Source of the DNA: Morinoia aosen
Lineage: Eukaryota > Arthropoda > Malacostraca > Amphipoda > Talitridae
NCBI GenBank assembly: GCA_030386875.1
Contig: CM059564.1
Span: forward strand, 66,855,436-66,919,435
Direction of reading: 5' to 3'
DNA length: 64,000 bases
The position numbers and the translations under genes were made by a program. Positions 1-11,400 of this stretch are shown here, piece after piece. Within the stretch, counting starts at the first letter, position 1. Every line of letters begins with the position of its first letter. The notes below the pieces were generated by a model. The model had not been told where the DNA came from. It worked only from the letters and a program-made list of their open reading frames with translations, and made no database searches.

Positions 1-1869
1 AACTATTTTTCCTCGTAAATATCAAAGTTATACCGCAAAGAACGTACAAGTTAATTGTGTTCAGGCAGTCTTTTACAGCTACCCTTGCTTCAGTTTTTGA
101 TGCTTTCTTTGAGGTCGAAGGTTTGGTATTCTCGGCTGAAGCGAGCAGCTCATTTTTAGATTCCGTCTGTTTTCCTTGAGGGAATTAGAAGCGTATCAAG
201 TGAATCAAACTTTACATTGAATCCTCAAAGAGTGTGGTTGAACCCTGCAACTAATAAACTTTACAAATAAGGTTGAACGTATTCATTAATATTAATTGCG
301 TGCACTGTCCAACGAGAAGAATGTATAAAAGCTAACTATAGCGATGTGGCAACGAACCATTTCTGATGTAACTTTCACTTCAATAAATAATATATGACTG
401 TTGCCATGAGTTTCAAATGCACGCATTGACGAACCTCACCTTACTTGATCTCAAATCGTAGGTTGAGTTGCTGTGCGGTCGCTGTATGCCATTACGGGCC
501 TCCATGTGTCACCCTCTCGACGCTCGCCGTGCGCCGTACCTCCTCAAATAGACCAACACGGCAGCCCTTGTCTGTTTAAGGAGCTTCTTTAATTTGTTGT
601 CGCTGTGTCCGCAGACCGCGTGAGCTTTTTGTAGATGCGTTGAGTTATCAGAGTCCCCCTGCTTGCCTGCCAGCGCTCTGCTCGTTCCCGCAGTGATCTC
701 TGAAGACAACTGCTTCGAGTGTTCATCTGTGGATCACTTAATGCGGAGGAATTGTCTTGATTTGTTGGAATTGACTTAGTGTGGGTACATTTATTGCTTA
801 AACCCAGTTTATGTGTTGAGAAGATATGGACGGGAAAAAGAGTTCAGAACTGACGATACTTCATTAATTTTTCTTTTCTGTCATCTTGTTGTCGCTTTTT
901 AAATTTTTTATTACACCCACATATCGAGCTGGTATGAAAGTCCGATCGTATTGGTCCCATTTGAGACGGTTGCCAGGGGACGGCCAGAATACGCGGTAAC
1001 TTTATAATTCTGTGCCTAAGCCTTATTTGCTGTGAAGCATCGACGTCAATTCTCTAAAATTTACCAGCTGTGCTAGGTGTGCTGCTGTTCATCGTCTCAC
1101 TTATACGCTCACGTCTACAACTGGGAAGTACCACAGACTGAGCTGTCTCATCCAATTCACTCGCTCCCGCGTTCCCATAAGCTATCGCTTCCACCCACGT
1201 GGCTTGTGTTGACACGTCAATTGAGGAGTTTGAAAGGTATCAGCACTTAGAGAACCGAGTGATGGGCATCGCTATCGACCTACCCTTTCGGTCTGCACTT
1301 CTCCACAAGGTTGTGTTGTCTTGTACTGTTCAGTATGCGTAGTCTTATGTTGGCTGGTGTTCTAAAGTTCTTGTCTTTATCTTGTTGGGATTCAAAGGGC
1401 TTCCTAAAGGTTGCGTACATTCTGTGAACGTGCTGGTCTCTGTGGAGATACTTTCTTATATTTTTAGTCTTTTGATACGGGACTCAGAAATCCACCTCGT
1501 GAAATAAGCTACTCCTAAAGTATATTCTAGTGCATTATATCCCTTTACCCAATCCAAACAGTACTAGCCATAATTTTATCTATCCTGATCAGTGCTTTTA
1601 ACGCAAAAACATTTATAATACACACTTCGGAACTAAATCTGTGTGTTGAGTTCAAGCGGATCAAATGGCTGATGAAAATAAAACCTCAAAACAATGGTTA
1701 GTACTTCAAACACTAAATTGGACAGATCTACTTCACAAGCCAAAAATTCACCGATGCGCGAGATTTATAGAGCTGCTCAGCATCCGAGACAGTAAAGGCT
1801 GGACTCCTCTACATACATTGGTGTTTGAGTTTGTTTCGTGAATTAGACGCGTGAGATGGGTATAGGCTT
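1..1869. other. Upstream non-coding DNA
   Basis: AT-rich sequence with only short scattered open frames, none with convincing codon composition, domains or splice-site pairs. I see no RNA gene or named repeat. It lies upstream of srGAP and may be intergenic or an intron of an undetected gene. Confidence 0.4.
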
Positions 1870-2138
1870 CTAATATTTATTCAGCGGTATGCATTCGTCC
1901 CAGAGCCCGCACACGGCCTTGCGACTCTGCAGCTCCTGTTTCTGCAGCTGGACTTTCTCTGTGTGCGGAATGAGGTAGCGAACAGGTGGAGCGGCCGAGT
2001 TAACCTCTGATTCATGCTCGCCACAGCTCGCATACTGGGCTTATCGATCACCTCCGCTGCCGGCCTCTTGTGTGTCCTCGATTTTGTAATTTTTCTGTGC
2101 GTGCCGGCCAGCTGCGCACGGTTTATGACCTCTTGCAC
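1870..2138 (-). other. Unassigned exon-like island, minus strand
   Basis: A GC-rich island with an acceptor-like ttttacccag|G just before 2138 (minus strand). Two overlapping frames each look protein-like over part of it. The first, from 2138, gives QEVINRAQLAGTHRKITKSR and on to MRAVASMNQR. The second, from about 2034 to a TAG at 1870-1872, includes PPVRYLIPHTEKVQLQKQEL and ends VCGLWDECIPLNKY. This may be the last exon of a minus-strand gene, with either an internal acceptor (cccag at 2035-2039) or a frameshifted relic. I do not recognise the family. Confidence 0.3.
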
Positions 2139-2719
2139 CTGGGTAAAACTTTATTATGGAATCAGCTTAGGAAGTTACGTGTTTCACATCACTCTTCTGT
2201 GACAGTTACGTCTGAGGGGAAGAAAATTGTCATTAGAAATTAGTGTTTCTGCAAAGTTTTATTTTTAAATGGATTTTAAGCTCCCTGCGATGTTTATGCG
2301 AAAAGTTCTAAATAAAAAGTTGTAAATATACCTAACGGAGTTCTGCAATCCGCCATCTATATTTTTTTCGGGTATGAAGTGTGTTATTATTTTGTGCGTC
2401 GTTAAACTAGGACTAGCACTCAAGAGTGCTGTTTTAGCAGCGGATCAAATTTTATTGATATAATTGTTGCAAGGAATCTTTGCCTGCTTCAGACCAAGGG
2501 CTCAAGTTCAAGTTTCCCAAACAAGGAAAGACGGCGTTCGGAGAATAGTCGGAAAGAAGATAGTAAGAAATCTGTTAAGTCGTCTATATTGAGTTGAGAT
2601 CATCGCAAAATGGAAGAGCCCTAGATTATGATTTGAGATTCATTCATTCATGAAATAGTGCAATATTTTCTGCACAATTCAGTATTTTTAGGAGTTCAAA
2701 CGAATGTTTTTTGCTGAAC

Positions 2720-2966
2720 TGACCGTTTTAACTGCGAGGTGGTTGAGAGCGCTTTGGTGTTTACCGCACTTACATTCGCACGGCACCAAACGCCGTCTCC
2801 TGAGCCTGCCGCGCTTCCTGCTGTCGAGTCACCAGAGGGACCTTCGTTTGTCATCACCATCATTGGTCTGTGAGACAAACCGACGTCCTGGCGACCGCTG
2901 CTCTGTCTCACTCGTCTGCTGCGAGCGTCTTCCCGTCGTGATGGGTCGAATGCACGATGAATATCA
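2720..2966 (-). other. Weak candidate coding segment, minus strand
   Basis: A GC-rich stretch is open on the minus strand for about 75 codons, containing PMMVMTNEGPSGDSTAGSAA and ending GVWCRAN before a donor-like AAT|GTAAGT. Its exit phase (0) would join the TAT start at 2034 of the island downstream on the same strand. There is no homology support and it may be chance. The + strand is also open here. Confidence 0.18.
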
Positions 2967-4997
2967 TGCTCTTATTATGCTGTTTTTCATTTGCATTGCA
3001 CTTCTTCGGGTTGTAAAGTATATAAATTTTGCATGCTTTCCTTTGGCAAGACGCCTGTTTCTTGTCTACGCGCTAGTGACGCCACAAGTTGCGCATATTT
3101 GCTTGTGCCGTCGACCGCTCTTGCTGCTCCCAAATTATCTGCTGCCTCATGCGGCCTTCTAGCCTCCCCTCACGACACGAAGAACTTTAAGTGCACGCAT
3201 ACGTTTCTCTACTCTTATTGTTACGATCAGTGTTTCTTTAGGTTCGATTTAGAATTAGTTGGCTTGCGTTCACTGTGATGTTTCTGTTCGAGCACTAGAG
3301 CATGCATATGTGTAGAAATTAATTTCACTTCCTATATGTTCTCCGTAGTTTCATTCCGTCGTCCGTTTTCTCCCCCATTTCATTAAATAATTATTTTTCT
3401 CAAGTTTCGCCTTTATTCACGCCACAATTGTTGAGTTTCATGAGACCAATGTCAGCAGGTCTCATTGCCCGGTGTCAGGACATTTTCATCTGAAATAGTA
3501 TTAGCAATATTCTATCTTCCTATAGTCTTTAACATTGACTGAACTCTCGGAAGTTCGTTTCCGCTGAATCCTCGTATTGTTTCAATTATGCAATCTTTTC
3601 TTGAGAGGGGCCTTAAAATAGCATCTTTTTTGCAAGTGCATTGTTTAATTGAACTCTTTGTTCTAGTACTAAATTGATTCTCGAGAATAGTGACCTTTAA
3701 TTTTCAAAGCACATTCGAAACTAAATCAGTCATCCACATAGTATAGGTAAGAATTCATGTAAAATTAATGTTGAGACAAAGGTCGTCTAGCCATTTGTTG
3801 GCGAACTCGCTTGCCCGGAGACTACATTGTATCGGCAGTTATGCAGCGGCTTTGTCTGCCTACTCGGGCATGCGTCACGGCTTGGTCGTGACGTCGCGAT
3901 CTTTGTCCTCCGACGTCGCGTTGTTTCCATGCGTCACGAAGACGGGGCCGGCTGCTGTGAGTTATCCATGGCAAAATTTCCTTCAGTCGCCATGTGCTTC
4001 TGTTTGGCATTTGTGTTGTTCGTTGGCAAATCAACAAGAAGAATTATTTGCATTTCTGCTCTGTGCGCGGGGAAGACAGAAGGCTTCTTTTGACGCTTTG
4101 TTGACGGGAGGGTGCAAAGTGTGGTGCGCTTGTGAGAAGCTGACAGAATTGTCTCCGTATTATCATCATAAACTGTTGTTTACCAGCGGCAGGAAAATAT
4201 TTGCTTTCATGCAATTTCTACTAGAACCAACGATGTTGCTTGTGCTGCTCATCGAGAGCAAGAGGAAATGACGAAACGCTGTTTTTATGTGCTCTCTTTT
4301 GATTACTCTTTCGTCTTGGTAGTTTTTTTTAGAAATTTTACTGGAAGGTAACTTAGCCGAAGACATTGAACTTAGATGTTCTGGATTTGAGAGCAGAAAA
4401 TTAGCAAGATCTGAATATTTTTATTATTATTATTCGGTGAGGCACACAGTTGAGTGCATGTGGAAATGTGATGCCGCTCTCAGACGTGCGTTGTCTTGCT
4501 TGACTCGTAGATGAAACAGGAAACGCCATAAGCGCCAAATTGACAGTAGCAGACTCCGGAAACGACTTTTCTTGTGCTGTTTATAAGCTTGTAGAAATTT
4601 TCAGCTTGTTTTTTGTATGAGTTCGTCTTAAGGCTTCTAAACTGTTAAACGCAGTATTTTTTGTTGATTTATTACCCTGTCAGTGTTGCTCTATTCCTCT
4701 TATCAACTTAAAAATTATTCGTTCATTTACTTTATTTCTGTTTTTCCCGGTAGGGAATAAACTTGAGTTACATGTGTCTTCTGTGTTACTAGTTTTGATA
4801 TACCATTTGTGTGCGATATCATGGAACTTGTAATTGTAATTGTTGTCTTTCCGTGTTAAAAAACTGTGAAGTGCTAGTGCCTTACTTAATATATATGATT
4901 TATAGAGACTATTACATGACTCGCAAAATGCCGCTGAAGTGTTTGCAAAATTCGGTACTTTGACTGGAAAAGTGAGTGAGAACCACCGAGGTTGAGG
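2967..4997. other. Region just upstream of srGAP exon 1
   Basis: Presumed promoter and 5' UTR side of srGAP. A CpG-richer island lies at about 3770-4000 and includes TGACGTCG, a CRE-like site. No TATA box or start site can be placed with confidence. Open frames on both strands overlap without protein-like composition. The true 5' end of the mRNA is not visible from sequence alone. Confidence 0.3.
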
Positions 4998-5466
4998 ATG
5001 GCACACCTAGCCCACGCGAGCCTCCGGTCCCTGGACGACCATCAGCACTCGTCATCCTCGCCCCATTCCCTGGACTACATCAGTTCGAGTCCCTCCCTCA
5101 GCATGGGCGCCCCGGGCTGCAGGACCAGCATGAAGAACATGACAGCACTGGGCTCTGACTGGAACGTGTCTAGTGTATCTGCGGCGTCTACTGCGGACGT
5201 GTCCGCATGTGGTCAGATCAGGGGTAGCCAAAGTCTTCTGTCGAACGGAGCTTCGGATGCCGCCGACCTCAACAGTACGACAAACGAACAGGGCGGCACG
5301 ACAAATGGACCACAGGGGGGCACGACAAACGGGCCACAGGGCGGCAAGTTGTCGAGCCTGCACGGCTGGCTCAGTGAGGAGAACAGGAAAGTGAGAAGCT
5401 GGTGGGCTGCGCGGTCCGGCACCGACCTCCATCGTCTCTACCTCGCGCAGCTGCACGACACCGACG
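4998..5466 (+). CDS. srGAP: srGAP exon 1: start codon and N-terminal extension
   Basis: This exon encodes residues 1-156 plus one base of codon 157. The ATG at 4998 has A at -3 and G at +4, and an in-frame TGA at 4977 with no acceptor-like site in between supports it as the true start. The product is rich in Ser, Thr, Gly and His, with a short internal repeat GGTTNGPQ twice, and ends in a charged stretch with WW (SWWAARSGTDLHRL). Vertebrate srGAPs begin only a few tens of residues before the F-BAR, so this extension is long and may be lineage-specific. The donor is GACG|GTGAGT (phase 1), which joins exactly to exon 2 to make TDELRSQLNEQL. Confidence 0.88.
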
Positions 5467-8400
5467 GTGAGTCGAGGCAGCCGTGCTGATGCTGTTGAGT
5501 AGGGCCGTACCCATGAGTACAAATCGGTGGGACTGTACCCATCAGTACAAATCGGTCGGACTGTACCCATCAGTACAAATCGGTCGGACTGTACCCATCA
5601 GTACAAATCGGTAGGACTGTACCCATCAGTACAAATCGGTAGGACTGTACCCATCAGTACAAATCGGTAGGACTGTACCCATCAGTACAAATCGGTAGGG
5701 CTGTACCCATCAGTACAAATCGGTAGGGCTGTACCCATGAGTACAAATCACTAGGACTGTACCCATGAGTACAAATCACTAGGACTGTACCCATGAGTAC
5801 AAATCACTAGGACTGTACCCATGAGTACAAATCACTAGGACTGTACCCATGACTACAAATCGCTACGACTGTACCCATGAGTACAAATCACTAGGACTGT
5901 ACCCATGAGTTTGGCGCTCCCAGGGGGACTATGTGAGGGCCTGAGCTAAAGGTTAGGTAGGCTTCCTTTTTGTTGTAATAAAATAGGTTTTTGTTTTGTT
6001 ACGGACCATCTTTTTTCGGTTCACTGCTGTCCTGTTTTTCAGCACCTACTACTTTCTTCTTTAACTTTTTTCTTGTTTCATGAACTTCTTTCCTAGCTTA
6101 CCGTTTCTGTGCACCTTGTGCATAGATTCCGCGTTCCCTCAACTCCATACTAAATGGTGCCTTCCTCTTTCCTCTCTTGGAACATCTTTGTCGTGGTTAA
6201 AGGGAGGCTAAAACTTTCTTATATAATTATAATAATAATGTACCCATGAGTACAAATCACTAGGACTGTACTTCTCGGAGCAAATAAATAGGGTTGTCTC
6301 CATGCTTGGGAATGAATATCATGATATACGATGAGTATTCAAAAGTAAGAAATTCTGAGTACGAATGAATCGTTGTAGCTTACCGATTTTTAAAAACTTT
6401 TGCAAATTTCGATGCTTCAATGGAGTCTAATATGCGTACAGTTTTTATGCCGTACCCGAATTTAAACTGTATTCTGACTGTTATGTTATTTGTAAATAAA
6501 CCATATCGACGTAGTCGTATAGCGTCACTCGTACACGTATAGTGACGCGTTTTGTGAATAATGCGAATAGGTAAGTTCTTAGATAATATTGTTTGATTAG
6601 GTTCTGTGTGTTGTTTGAACGCGTGTTCGACGTATCTCCGAACATCTCCATTGCGGTAATCAAGGACTGACGTCATCACATCCAAATAAACCTCCTGGGA
6701 ATGCACAAATCGCTCGTCCGGAATTGGCAATCGTCAACTATTTGGTGTTCACGATTATTTTTTCTCCGTGTTGGATGGTCATATTTGGTTAATTGCTAAC
6801 TTTTAAAAAGATTGCAGCTTAATTGTGGAGGTATCTTATAATGAGAAGTTATCATGCAATATTTAGCTTCATTTGTTGCGTAATGCATGGAAGCGAAACA
6901 ATAAAATGACAAAAATGAAGTCGTGTTCATCTCACTCGTTGAGAAGATCAAATTTAAATATTTTAAATACTTTCTACCGATTCTGATCAAGAGCATGTGT
7001 AAGTGCTGCTTGTTGTGCTGCTATGTTGGCGTCGGAAGATAGCTCGTTCATTATGTTATCGAATTAAAAGTAATTTATGAAATTTACCTAAGTTGTCTCA
7101 AAGTACTTTCAATTTAAATCAAATTTGTTAATAATAATAATTAAAATCTCAAATTTTAGGTATGGTATATTAGTTGACAATTAACAATTTATTGTTACTG
7201 CACTGTGCTTCGTTTTTGAATGTCGAATTCTAGAGAAATGTGAAACTAATTGCGTATTGCCGGAAAAAATTTTCCTCTTGAATCCTGCGTCGCTTTAAAT
7301 TTCTTTTTTCGTAGCCTTTATATGCAAAACAACACAATGATGAAGTCTCGGTAGTTCGCTTAATGAAGTGCACGTGGCGTTAAAACCGTCGAAGTTTTAC
7401 ATCGTTTCAAACATGTAAAGATTTTATTTTTATCATTATTAGAGCCTGTTTTTTTTGGCCCATCCGGTTGTCATTTCTATTGGAGTTTTACATTCTGATG
7501 AATACCGTGGAAGTTACTGCTCCACAGTATAAAGTTCTGACTAATCTTTCACACACCATATTAAATTCTTGTGTAAGTGTACCTGAATCGTGAAAATGAC
7601 GCTGTTATTTACAAGTTAGATCTATAAATTATTCGAGAAAACTTTCAACTGAACTGTTTCACTGTGTCGCTTTTTTCGATTCGCCATTTTCGTTTGAGGA
7701 CAAGTTTTTAATTAATTTCCATCCACTTTCATATACCTACATATTATAGTAGAAGCAAAGTTAGGCGGTCCACACTTCGAGAAAAGGTTAAGTCAGTGCA
7801 CCGCTGCGCGGTTGCACTAAGATATATCTGCGATGCATTGCCTCTGTTAATTTACGAATTTAATGACGCACATGTTTTTTGGATTTTATCAAACATCACC
7901 GTACTAAAACTGCTGTCCTGTTTTTTAGCATTTACTACTTTCTTCTTCAACTTAGATTTTATTTCGTAATCTTATTTCTCAACTTAGTGTTTCTATAGGC
8001 CCCTCCTGCATAGATTGCGTGTTTCCTTAACTCCATACTAAATGGTGCCTTCCTCCTTCCTCTCTTTGCATCGCATTTGTTGCAGATAGGGAGGCTTAAA
8101 CTAACTAATAATAATTTAATCACTGTACTGAATCGTGTCATTTTTACAAATCCCTGCACTATCATATATATTAACACGTTACCCGCGCATTGGGCCATAT
8201 GTGTACCAATAGGTCAATTGCTCATTCATGTACCGGTATCAATGAATGACACTTAAATTCGCAACCTTTTTTAAAAAAAATGTTATCAAACGAGGTTAAA
8301 TGTCATCCTACAATTGTATTTTTTATTTTCTTAGGAAGTATTACAATGTATTAAAGCAGTAAATTCCCCAATTCGACTTCTTACAGCATAACCAAACCAA

Positions 8401-11400
8401 CCGAAGCACAGGTACATGATGCAAATACTCTAAAACAGGGTAGCAAAAATTTTTGTTAGCTAAAGTGCAACTGGCGGTAGTTACTTTTGTCAGCACTGTG
8501 TAATTTCATTTACGAATTTATTTTTTTAGGTAGATTGTTCATGTACTTGAATATTGTAGAGAAATAACCTCAATTTGGACGATCGATTGTGCATCAAATC
8601 TTGAATTAAAATTCAAAATTGCTGGCAGATAGCAAAAAATCGCCCAGCGGACAAATTATTTCCTTTCTTCCCGGAGATTCTTTTCATTTTGCTAAAAACA
8701 GTCACTGAAGAAACGCTTGCGAAAGTTATAGTTTGTTTAGCTTCTTAAAATAGGCCGGGTTAAGGTAGGTTAGTCAAGAGAAGTTGAGGTAGAATAGATT
8801 AGGTTAAATGATTTGAGCTAAAAAAAAACGTGAATCTTTCATCCGTCTAAAAAAGCAATTTTTGACGCCTCGGTGGGCGCTAGTTCAAATAAATCCCAGA
8901 GCAGAAACAGAAATTTACCGTCCTTGTGTAGCGTTCAGGTATCTGCCTTCACAGGATGTGACCGGGGACGGAAAGACTTGAGTCTAACCAAGCAAGCAAG
9001 CCTGCAGGGTGCAGGCAACCAACAACTTAAGGATGCTATTATTGGGAGGGGAGTCCTCTCAGTTTGTAATTACGGATAGGAAGTGGAACACATTTGTCTC
9101 CTTTTTTCTTTCACATTTTAGTCAACCTCCCGTTCATATCTTTTGACTTAGAACTGCAGTTGTTGGTTTATTAAATGTTTACTTTAACTTGACGCATGTT
9201 CCCGGCCTAGCTTGAAATCACCCTATATCCGCGTTTGCAAACCTCTACCTTGCTGAGCCACCTCACCGAGGAGGTAGGGGAGGCCCGTATTCTGGCTGCA
9301 CGCTCGTCCTTGCTGACGAGGTCGTGTTCCCGAGGCCGTGCAAGATGTCAGGCTGCGACTGCGGATTCTCGCCCCTTGGGAAGCGTGGGTGTTTTCCAAG
9401 GGGGCGTGTGAATAAAAATACATTTTATTCAAAGGCGACTATACTTCATTCCATCTTTTTCGTCTTCACCATGACAGAAGATGCAAGAACGTCTCAAGCA
9501 TCTAGAGCGTTTACATGGGAACTACAGGAATAACGTCGAGAGTTTCTCACATGTCTCCATTAATCAAGAATTTCTCGGCTAAATGAACTATTTTCCTGGG
9601 AAAACTGCTTCTAACGCAAACGTTGCGTGTCTATATGTGAAGTAAATGTTTCATGAAGCAGATGCATACTCGTGCTTTTTCCCATTGAGGTCACGCATGT
9701 GAGTATTTCACAAGCAGGAAAGAATTTGTAAACTTCTATACAAACTGCACTCGTAAACTTGTCAGTGCCGACATTCGAAATGCATTCGTAATCCACTCGG
9801 TCTCAATTCATGGCTTGTGATAAGGGATGAGTTGCTTGGTTCCGACCGAAGATTGTGACTCAGTTTTCTTGTGCGCCGCACACGCTGGTGTGTTGAGCTT
9901 AGCGTTCCAGCAGGGCTCGTGTAGGTTGTAACATGCGCACTTCTCCAACGCGTGCTGTTGTGAAGCCATTGGATTGGTGGGGCGACACGTATGTGGACTT
10001 GTGAGCGTGTGATACGTGTTCGGCAGAAACTCTGAACTAAGAGTTTCGTGACATTATAGTGCACCGTAGCATGAAAAGCGATGTAAGCCTGTACTTGATT
10101 TCCAAAACATATCTCTCTCATACTCATGCAGCAAATTACTGATTAAAGTCTCCTATGACTCCATAACTTTCAACTAAACTGTGAATAGGCAAAATTAGAT
10201 ACATGCGCCTAGCACCTCTTCTGGGTTACGCGAGGTCTTGCGTGCTAAGGTAATGACGAACTTTATTTTTTGTTAAGTGTCCACTCCACCGTACTCGCAT
10301 AGCAGGTACTCTGTAGAAATTGTGGTTATTTGTTACAACTTCTAATGCTTCCCTAGGAGAACTCTTCGAAATGCTACCGGGGTGTGCGAATAGTACATAC
10401 TCAGATCTCGCGTTGCGGTTCATGCATGGCATTTAGAATTAACACTTCAGCTTGCTGTATACGGCCTCCTGATCTTGATGATAATCCCCCTGAACACAAC
10501 GCAATTTGTTGGTTGATAGCTTGGCCAGTCTCTCCGTCCCGAGCCACGCCCAGTTTGGTTCCTGACCACTACATGGACTCTAAAATTTTTTGTTTTTTAT
10601 TAATGTGAATAGATCTTTATTGAAGTATTATCAGAGTTATCTTTAAAATAATTTAGGGAAATCAAAAAGAGAATGAATGTGCATTTAAACATTTTATTTT
10701 AGAGTGTTTTTCATCAATTAATTGCGGCTCTAGCTTGAAAATAGCGCCGTCATTTTTGACTGCACGAGTGTTGAATAATAATCGATTTCATAATCATAGA
10801 CATGTGTAGACTAAACCTGTAGCGTGTACTTGGAATTGGCTGGTAGCCCCGAGAACTACGTGTGTGAATGCACGTACGGAAACGTGCTAACCTGCCTGTG
10901 ATAGTAACTCAATATTCTTACGTCGCATCCGTACGGATGGAAACGACACTCTTCCCTCCTATGTTTCGCAGTTGGCGCCTGTGCGACTGAACACTCTCAT
11001 GTGCAACACAAGTCAGCTACGCGACAGTACGCGTGCGTGTTTACGCAGTGCCTAAGCTTTTCGTGTGCATCTGTTCTCCTAAAATCAAGCGCAGTTAAAG
11101 CCTTTCATGTACAGCATCTCAGGTAGTCGTGCATTTTATTGCTACGAATTCCTTTCGGTTAAGGATGGTTGAAAAAAATAATATATGAAGGCACTGAAAC
11201 ATTTAACGTTTCCTGCGATGGGTTAAACTTGAGTTCAATATTCAACTCAAATTTAAAGTGAATTGTAGTAAGCAATTTTCAAAATATTAAACATTAGCAC
11301 ACATTAACTTGATCGTGCCTTAATTTAGCTTTAATTACGCACTTAGAAAAATCGAGTGAGTGACTGCAGGTCGATCAGCCGCATTATGAAAATCCCCTCA

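Noticed and set aside
3768-4271. 167-codon + strand frame upstream of srGAP
   Set aside because: It has no domain and no family resemblance, and other frames on both strands are also open through the same GC-richer patch. It is probably chance.
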